NCBI GenBank assembly: GCA_003999685.1
Contig: CP021224.1
Location: 2,232,001-2,296,000 of the forward strand
From: Taiwanofungus camphoratus
Lineage: Eukaryota > Basidiomycota > Agaricomycetes > Polyporales > Taiwanofungaceae
Direction of reading: 5' to 3'
DNA: 64,000 nt
Positions 57,327-64,000 of this stretch are shown in pieces. Below the pieces are notes generated by a model that searched no databases, was not told the DNA's origin, and was given only the letters and a program-made list of their open reading frames with translations. Numbering within the stretch: position 1 is the stretch's first letter; every line of letters starts with the position of its first letter. Position numbers and translations under genes: made by a program.

Positions 57327-60253
57327 GAGTTCTCTTACCGGCGCTTTGCTTTACATGGTTAGCCCTGACGAAGCAGTTGCTTTCCATGGGATGGGTGTTA
57401 TGCCAAACTGACAGATATTTGTCGTACCCTCGGTGCTAGAAGTGCTGCCGCCTAATCGCCGCGCTCAGGAGCTTCAAACTGGGGTAAAGTAACAGTCTGA
57501 AAGAAGCAGGTAAGCAAACAGAGAACATTGAATTCCTATCTTCGTTGTAAGTGGGACAAGCACATCAACAAGTGGTACCTTGGCAGGGCCCGCGATGCTT
57601 CCTAGACTCGAAGATCACATACTCTTGAGCGTGAAAGGCAACATCTTCGCCAAACTGCGGGCTTAGATCGCGATCCCTTTCTGAACCAGGGTTAGGGTTA
57701 ATGCAGGCTGACAACCAGCTTCCTTTGACCCACCAATTTGGACTATAGGCTTTTCCCAACCTCATCATCAGTATCCTGACCCTCCGAATGAGTAATTGAC
57801 ATTTGTCGTGCTGAACCACGAAGTAGATGGCCCATTCCAGAAATGAATGTGATCAACATTCATGATGTGCAACACCGACACTGTAAGAGGATGTAGATCA
57901 TCCTTGTAGCTTTGTTAGAAATTTCAGTCTACATACAGATCACATGATCTAGTGTAGTGCTTTACCTGTTCATACCTGATACGGTACGTGTTTGCTGGCT
58001 TAGACTAGGACAGACACGATTCATTCGTCCTCTGTCTGTGGTCCCCAGCTAAAATCTAATAAGGTTTTCAAAGCTCTTAATTACCAGGAGTTTCAGTCTG
58101 AAGAAAACAGAACGGTGAACGAGACCTCAGAAGAAACATCGTATCCTCACATTTATTTCTTGTGATACAAGTGTAAATGCCCTCATTATTGCTCTAAACC
58201 AATTCTGGACATGCTTGAACATGTGAAGTCCCATTCATTCGTCAAGTCGATCACATCCTGCTTGTCCTCATCCGCCTTTCACAGCTTCATTACATAGCAA
58301 TTGAGGAGTCGTCTATCTGGGTCCTGCTCTGCATTCCTCATAGCTGGGACCGGATCGTCTTCTATTGAGTGCGACGGCAAAGGGCAAGTTCCTGTACTTC
58401 TTCCCAATATGGATGTTCGTCCACAATGGGCTGGGTCCAGGACACGCCGCTGAAGTTGCCGTTGCTGCGAGCTCTTCCCTATGGTGTGGAGAGCCTCTCA
58501 GTCAATTGAGGCACAACATCAAGGGTAAGTCCACGGACTGCGCCACGGCGTGGGCACATATTTAGTGATGGTTACGACCTCCTGGGTCGGTTTCTTCCTC
58601 CCTTCCTTCCCGCGATGAACTTCTCGAGGTCTTCAGTGGTATACCTTACACGAGCTGAATAAGTAGATATAGGATACGTGTCTGGCGGCACGTACATTAT
58701 GCTCTGCAACATCAGAAAGTGCTTTATGCGGGAAGAGCTCAATAGTGCGATCAAATGGAGTCTTGATGTATTCTTGATTCAGTTTCTGTTTATATCCTTA
58801 CGTCAGTCCTTAGCCGTAAAAAATGACATACTGAAAGTCCAAGTCCCTGATGACAGTCAATGATCACCATGACTCTCGCTCAAGAGCATGCTATGCTCAT
58901 CGGTGGAGTCAACACCCTGATACATTCAGCAATTACTGATTGGTCAAAATCTCGTCTTTTTTGATGGCGTTCGCAAATACCAAATATTTTATTGGACGAG
59001 GCCCTAAGTGCCAGCTGAGGGAGTGCGCCGACTCTACCAGCAAGCATAGTACACAGATTCTTACCTGATCACATAGGAGGAACCTTCAGATCAATCTAGG
59101 GATCCCAGAGAATGATGGTGGTGCTCACGGCGGGCACAACATCACCAGGAAGACAAGCGGAGCATTTGGCGGGTTTCTCCTTGTCGTGCCAACCGAAGCC
59201 CTGAAGTCTTTCTCCACTACATACAACACTCGTGTCAGCTCAGAGGCAGGACCTTCTTTCGTATGCAGGCGTAGATATCCAGACATAGAGTCTGTGTATA
59301 AAATACGTTGATCAAATACGTAGTGTTAAGTGTCTTTGCGGTATTAGAGAATAGAGCAGTTGTCTTTCATGTCTAGCGGTAAAGCCACCTGTGTGGACTC
59401 TACATCAGCTGCGTGTTGTCACGAATGGTGCGATGTCGAAAAGAGGTCGGAATGGACATGAACATCCTAAGATTAGTGGATCACACCAGTCATGTCGGAC
59501 ACTGGTTGCAAGAGAAAACACTGCAGTAAGCCCATGATGGAGTGCTTGAGATGTATCCGGATAAGTCCCCAGCGAATAATAAGTGGGAGAAGTCTAGCTC
59601 TGCAAAGTCATAGTGGAAAGATCGAGACGACAATCTATTATTTCCATCAGTATTCGACCATTTTATCTCGATACTCAGATCGTCGATCTATTACATAATC
59701 TCAACGGAGCTCGACCTTAACATGACGCTTTCGAGGCGCGCATATGCGCAGGACAGGTATTTTATATGAACCAAGAAACATGTGCAGGTACGCAGTGTAG
59801 AGCTATACGTACAGACATCCTCAGGGATTTGGACAAAACAAGATCTTCTACGTGAACCCCAACGCGGACGACACAGCTCCAAAAGTCACAACTACAACGA
59901 CAAATACTTCATTCATTTCGATGCAAATCATACACCAACTCTAATAACAGGCAATACGTAGGGCGTCATCGCGTGTATGCGGGCGACAATATCCTGCCGG
60001 ACTGAGGCTCCGCGCAAACACGAAAAACACCAGCTCGATAATCCTACACGCCCCCATATATGCGGTCATAATAATAGGTCGTGATGAGCTAGACGTAGGC
60101 AATTGCAGCGGGTATGGGAAGGTGCGTAGGTGCGCAAGGGTTAGAAGGAATGATGGGTGATTAGGGATGCACATGGGAGCAAGGTGACACAACAGGAAAG
60201 ACGTTAATGCGGCTTGAAGACGAACTACGCGGACGGGAAGAGACACTCGAGGC
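57327..60253. other. Long stretch without a recognised gene
   Basis: About 2.9 kb. Short frames near 58365-58565 and 58678-58863 have no family resemblance and no convincing splice partners. A GGGTTAGGGTTAA near 57689-57702 is two telomere-like units, too few to mean anything. Confidence 0.4.
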
Positions 60254-61813
60254 CTATGCCCACCGCCCGAGGAGAGCCATCAGGCCCGCACCGAGGACCA
60301 TGCACCCAAGTGCGAACGCGAGGTTTTTGTTCGAGCCCTCGAGCATCTCCTTGTTGAATATAAACTCATGCGCCATCAGCTATCATGCGCACACATTTTC
60401 CGTCAGCATTACATCCCTGTGTCAGCGAAGGTAGGAAGAGACGCACCTCCACCAATCCCGTATAGATCAGGATCCCGCTGCTGAACGCATCCAGCACTCC
60501 GCTGACGATGCTCGCCGTAGGTGTGTTCGGGTTGTACGTCGTGCGCACGCCCAGACCTACTGCAATACCTATACACGGCAAAAACAAACGGTCAGTGGGC
60601 ACATAAGACGAGACGAGGTGGGCAGCGAACCGATGGGCGTGGTGATTCCGTACAGGAATCCGCCAACGATGGGCACATAGTTATACTGGGGCGGCAGTTC
60701 CATATACGCGAGACGCGAGCCAACTCCGAGCCCCTCGAACATCTCTGCGCGTGGGGGTCAGTCAAGCTTCTCCACGAGCTCGGGAAGGAGCAACTCACGA
60801 TGGAAGATAATGACAACAAAAAGGATCTTGAAGTCCGGGTCCACCGCGAGCGTCAGGCCGATAAGAACACTACACCGAGTCGGAATCAGCATTCACTCAA
60901 CAACTACCTATGGAGGGTCTATTCACCTATGCAACAGTACACCGAACTCTAGAATCGCTATGCCGACGATCTGGGCTGTCGCCGAGTCCGAATCGCCTCC
61001 GTTACCATGGCTGTGGTCGTGTGCATGTCGAAGCGACTCGACGTCGTTCTTTCCCGAAGTCTTCTGAATTGAGTCCGACTCGATATCGACGTCCTTCTCA
61101 CGAGCAACTGGACCTGCGCTCTCAGGCCCATGCGCCGCATGTGCGCCGCCAGGGAGGCCGTGGCCATGCGGATCTGTGAAGAGACAGAAGACCGATTAGT
61201 GGAACGTTGAAGAGGATCGTCAGAGAGAAAGGACAACGTGGGTCGCACGTACCGTGGACGATCCCAAGCTTGGCTAGTTTTGCAGTGCCCCAACGGAAGG
61301 CAATGAGTTCTACGATGAAGATCATGAATATGCTGCAGAGGGAGATGCCCAGGGCGTATGGCTGCGTGAAGACGTTAGACGCGAGGCCACCAGGATGCAA
61401 GGAGGAAGTGACGTACATAGTCCAGCCAAGCCGGTGAGAGACACGGCGAGCTGAGTTCGGACATGGCTGGACTGAGAAGATGAATGAACGCCGTTGCAAT
61501 CTAGCTCGGAAGAAAATCAGCGACAAAAGTGAGAGGAGAATCAGCGAAGGCAGGACGATTCGAAAAACAGACGACGTACGATGACCCCGCTTCCAAAATA
61601 CTTCGCGACCTGGAAGACGCTCTTCGGGATGAGCGCGTTCATCCATTTCGTCCTCCGGGTTAAGACGGGGAAGAGGGCACCGAACATCGAGCCGGCCATG
61701 ATGATGAAGACGGATGCGACCCGGAGACCAAAGTAGGTGTCGGCGCCTCCTCCAGGACTGCAGTCCACGCCATCGGTGTCCCTGCGGTAGATACGATGGC
61801 TGCTAGCGGTCAT
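60254..61813 (-). CDS. ZIP family zinc/iron transporter
   Basis: Eight exons keep frame: 61813-61580, 61500-61417, 61361-61253, 61173-60927, 60869-60799, 60744-60631, 60568-60447 and 60379-60254, giving 368 residues. Eight helices are expected. FGLRVASVFIIMAGSMFGAL is helix 1, IATAFIHLLSPA is in helix 2 with its conserved His, and YALGISLCSIFMIFIVELIA is helix 3. A His-rich loop (DPHGHGLPGGAHAAHG, RHAHDHSHGNGG) then precedes EFGVLLHSVLIGLTLAV and FVVIIFHQMFEGLGVGSRL, the metal-binding helices 4 and 5 with HS..IG and HQ.FEG. The C terminus ends ALGCMVLGAGLMALLGRWA. It should bring Zn(II) (or Fe) into the cytosol, like yeast Zrt1/Zrt2; specificity cannot be read from sequence. A TATA box lies about 110 bp upstream. 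Confidence 0.93.
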
Positions 61814-61920
61814 TGTCGCAGCTGCTAGTGCTGCTGATGCTGTTGGCTCAGTTTTCGGATGGCAAGTGAGACGAGTCGAGAGGTCGTCGGGGGCGGGAGG
61901 GTAGGAAGAGGAAACGGGCG

Positions 61921-61927
61921 TTTTATA
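61921..61927 (-). promoter_or_regulatory. TATA box of the ZIP transporter gene
   Basis: TATAAAA on the minus strand in the context CCATATAAAACG, about 110 bp before the start codon at 61813. I did not find a clear zinc-response element nearby. Confidence 0.55.
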
Positions 61928-64000
61928 TGGAGATAGTGCGAGAATGACAGTGGGAGCGCTGTCGTGGAGGAGAGGATATGGCTGTCAGGAAGACTGGAGG
62001 GAATCGTCGAGGGACGCCATGCGTTGGCCTGGTCGACCGCCAAGTACCCTTGACTGTCCGGGTCCTCCTCCAAGCCCTTCACCCAATCAGAGCAACGCAA
62101 ATTCATTGGATCCCCGCCACGATCACGTGCTTATCGGACATCATCCGGGTACCCTCCCAGTCATCGCTGGACATCCAACGCTGGCCTTCGTTCTGCCTGT
62201 TCCGATTGCCTCGATAGCCATGGTTTAATATGTCTGAGCGACATTCCTAGTAGGCATCTGGACCGTCATGGTGGTAAAGAATAGGTCGGTGATTGCAGAG
62301 TCGGTATGCCGGTATTCATGCCTTGTTATTCGAATTTTATTTCGCATTGGCCTACGGCTTCTTCACAGCCCTTGAATGAGCAAACTCAGATACAGACTCG
62401 TGGGCATCGTGGCCACTGGCAGTTGATTTACAAATTTAGCACTTTCGCGAGCCATTGACATTGGGCTTGGTCTGACTCGGTGAGTTGTTCGGTTTTCAAG
62501 CTTACTTTCATGACCTTGGAAGACTGAACACTTGATATTGCCCCCTCCACCAGACACTCCGAATGTAGGCGGTTTGTGGCAATCGGCTCCGCGCCCTCAA
62601 CAGACGGTTTGCAATAGCACGACTGCGAGGGTTGTTGCCGTAACGGTGGTGGATAGGCACCCACTGGCCTTCCCATCAATCAAACTAGATGAAGGACGTC
62701 ACGATTGACATACGCGAATCCGACAAGAAGGTCGTGAGTGGACTGACGGTTAGGAACCTCCACGGCGAGTAGAAGTGAAGAAATACATGTTACTTCGGGA
62801 TTTGGGCGAAGTCATATAGTAACCCAGCGGCTTACAGAAATCACATATTGCCTGCACGCTCTAAAATTCCAGCGGAACTTCCATGAAGATGCGATCGCAG
62901 GAACCAGGTGCTACCCGCTGCGCAAAATTTCTAGGCATCCTCGCTGGCGTCGAGGCGTAGCGGTAATTAATCCGCCACTTCCGCTGACTGTCGCTGATTA
63001 ATATCACTGATAGGGAAGCTCTGGCTACGTGGAGGCTCAGTGACATCGATCTCTAGGCAGAGTTATTCACAGCAAGACTCCACCTCTATTCTGGTTTCCC
63101 GGGATACTTGATCTTGCCGAAGTACAACCGGTGGTGGTTCAGGTACAGCGATTGGGCAGGTCCTGCAACCTTCCCAAAATTCAGGGCCGCGGAGAGACGG
63201 TGAAAATACCTGTCATCCGTTTTCATACGTGCCGCAGCCTCGGCCTTTCATCCTGTGGAAGAAGATCCCCCGGTCTGCGTATCTGTGGGACAATCTGTTT
63301 CGACATGCGCCCAGAGCCCAGGCTCAATCACGTCGGGTACCCTTTGTACAGTTTTTGCAGTTTTTGCCCGAGATTTATTTTTGGCCCCCACTGGTCAAGC
63401 TTAAGGTTTGCCCGTTGCTTGACACGACTGGTGCGGTTGTTCCTGGAGATGCATGTGGAACTCGAGGTGCTGCCAAATAAGCTTGGGAATAAGGGCACCT
63501 TGTGTCGCGCATCTTGCATCTTAGAGAATCCAGGAACACTAAGAGTCAAGTATTATTGTCGTGTGTGCTCTAACGCGGCAGGACAGTCCAAGTATACTGA
63601 GCTATGTTTCTGAAAATAGGTTACACGTACACAAATAAATTGTATCTGTGACTGAAGTAAATAAGGCCCAGTGACTCCACCATTAGTCGGTGCATGGACT
63701 CTGCTTGAGTCAGAAAAACCGGAAAATGAATTGTTTACTTCCGACCGCAAGTAGGCATGACACGAGACTTCTTTTAGGTACAATCAGTGGGCAATAGTCT
63801 TGCTAGGGGTATCACTAAAGGTGATTTTCCCAAGCACAGTACGCAGAGTTACGAGGTGTGTCCCCCATTCTCGAAAAGCTGATCTTGTATACAATCAGGC
63901 TTCAAAAGACACTTTCTCCGTACACAAAGATATGAACTACACGATGGTGCGATATCTGATAGATGAAGCTGCCAAATTGACAATCATCGGTTCGACATGG
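61928..64000. other. Window end without a recognised gene
   Basis: Only short frames. The plus-strand frames at 63131-63613 and their overlaps match no family I know. Nothing repetitive was noticed. Confidence 0.4.

Noticed and set aside
57689-57702. Telomere-like GGGTTAGGGTTAA
   Set aside because: Two units only; expected by chance and not near a chromosome end signature.

Overview
The window comes from a filamentous basidiomycete, almost certainly an Agaricomycete. Genes carry many short (about 49-77 bp) GT-AG introns. The protein families are typical of that class: a FunK1 fungal-type kinase, a lineage-expanded BTB/POZ protein, a DUF6535 membrane protein and a seven-helix membrane protein. 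The repeats are a Tad-like LINE, a Tc1 transposon, a hAT-type MITE and LTR-like relics. The genus cannot be fixed from sequence alone. All gene models are hand-spliced; each stated exon chain keeps the reading frame unless noted.

Layout. 1-6300: GC-rich gene-poor DNA with a diverged 0.92-kb tandem duplication and two degenerate tandem arrays. 6316-8242 (-): proline-rich protein with a PP1-docking-like RVSF motif. 9730-11149 (-): complete six-exon BTB/POZ gene. About 11200-16145 (+): 5'-truncated, decayed LINE lying head-to-head with the BTB gene. 16359-26690: a graveyard of nested elements sharing TGATA...TATCA ends, inserted into an older LINE relic that also carries a hAT-type MITE. 26817-28433: a Tc1/mariner element with 212-bp terminal inverted repeats. 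30031-32770 (+): FunK1 kinase. 34706-36084 (+): FSP1/AIFM2-like oxidoreductase with one apparent frameshift. 36892-39095 (-): DUF6535 pseudogene, cut by a full-length LINE at 39096-46560 with a 14-bp target-site duplication.

47156-64000 is ordinary gene-bearing DNA: a seven-helix membrane protein (-), MMS2 (-) divergent from HSE1 (+), a PTR2-type peptide transporter (-) and a ZIP metal transporter (-). MMS2 helps build K63-linked ubiquitin chains and HSE1 is an ESCRT-0 ubiquitin reader, so the 258 bp between their start codons may act as a shared promoter; that is inference.

The most informative structures are three. First, the two LINE copies are nearly identical over most of their length but clearly diverged towards the 5' end. 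Second, the nested TGATA-TATCA relics include a near-perfect 1.5-1.65-kb inverted repeat and an uninterrupted homologue that shows the sites before insertion. Third, a perfect 20-bp inverted repeat covers the stop codon of the peptide transporter. I found no CRISPR array, rRNA or convincing tRNA, and no clear new multi-gene system.
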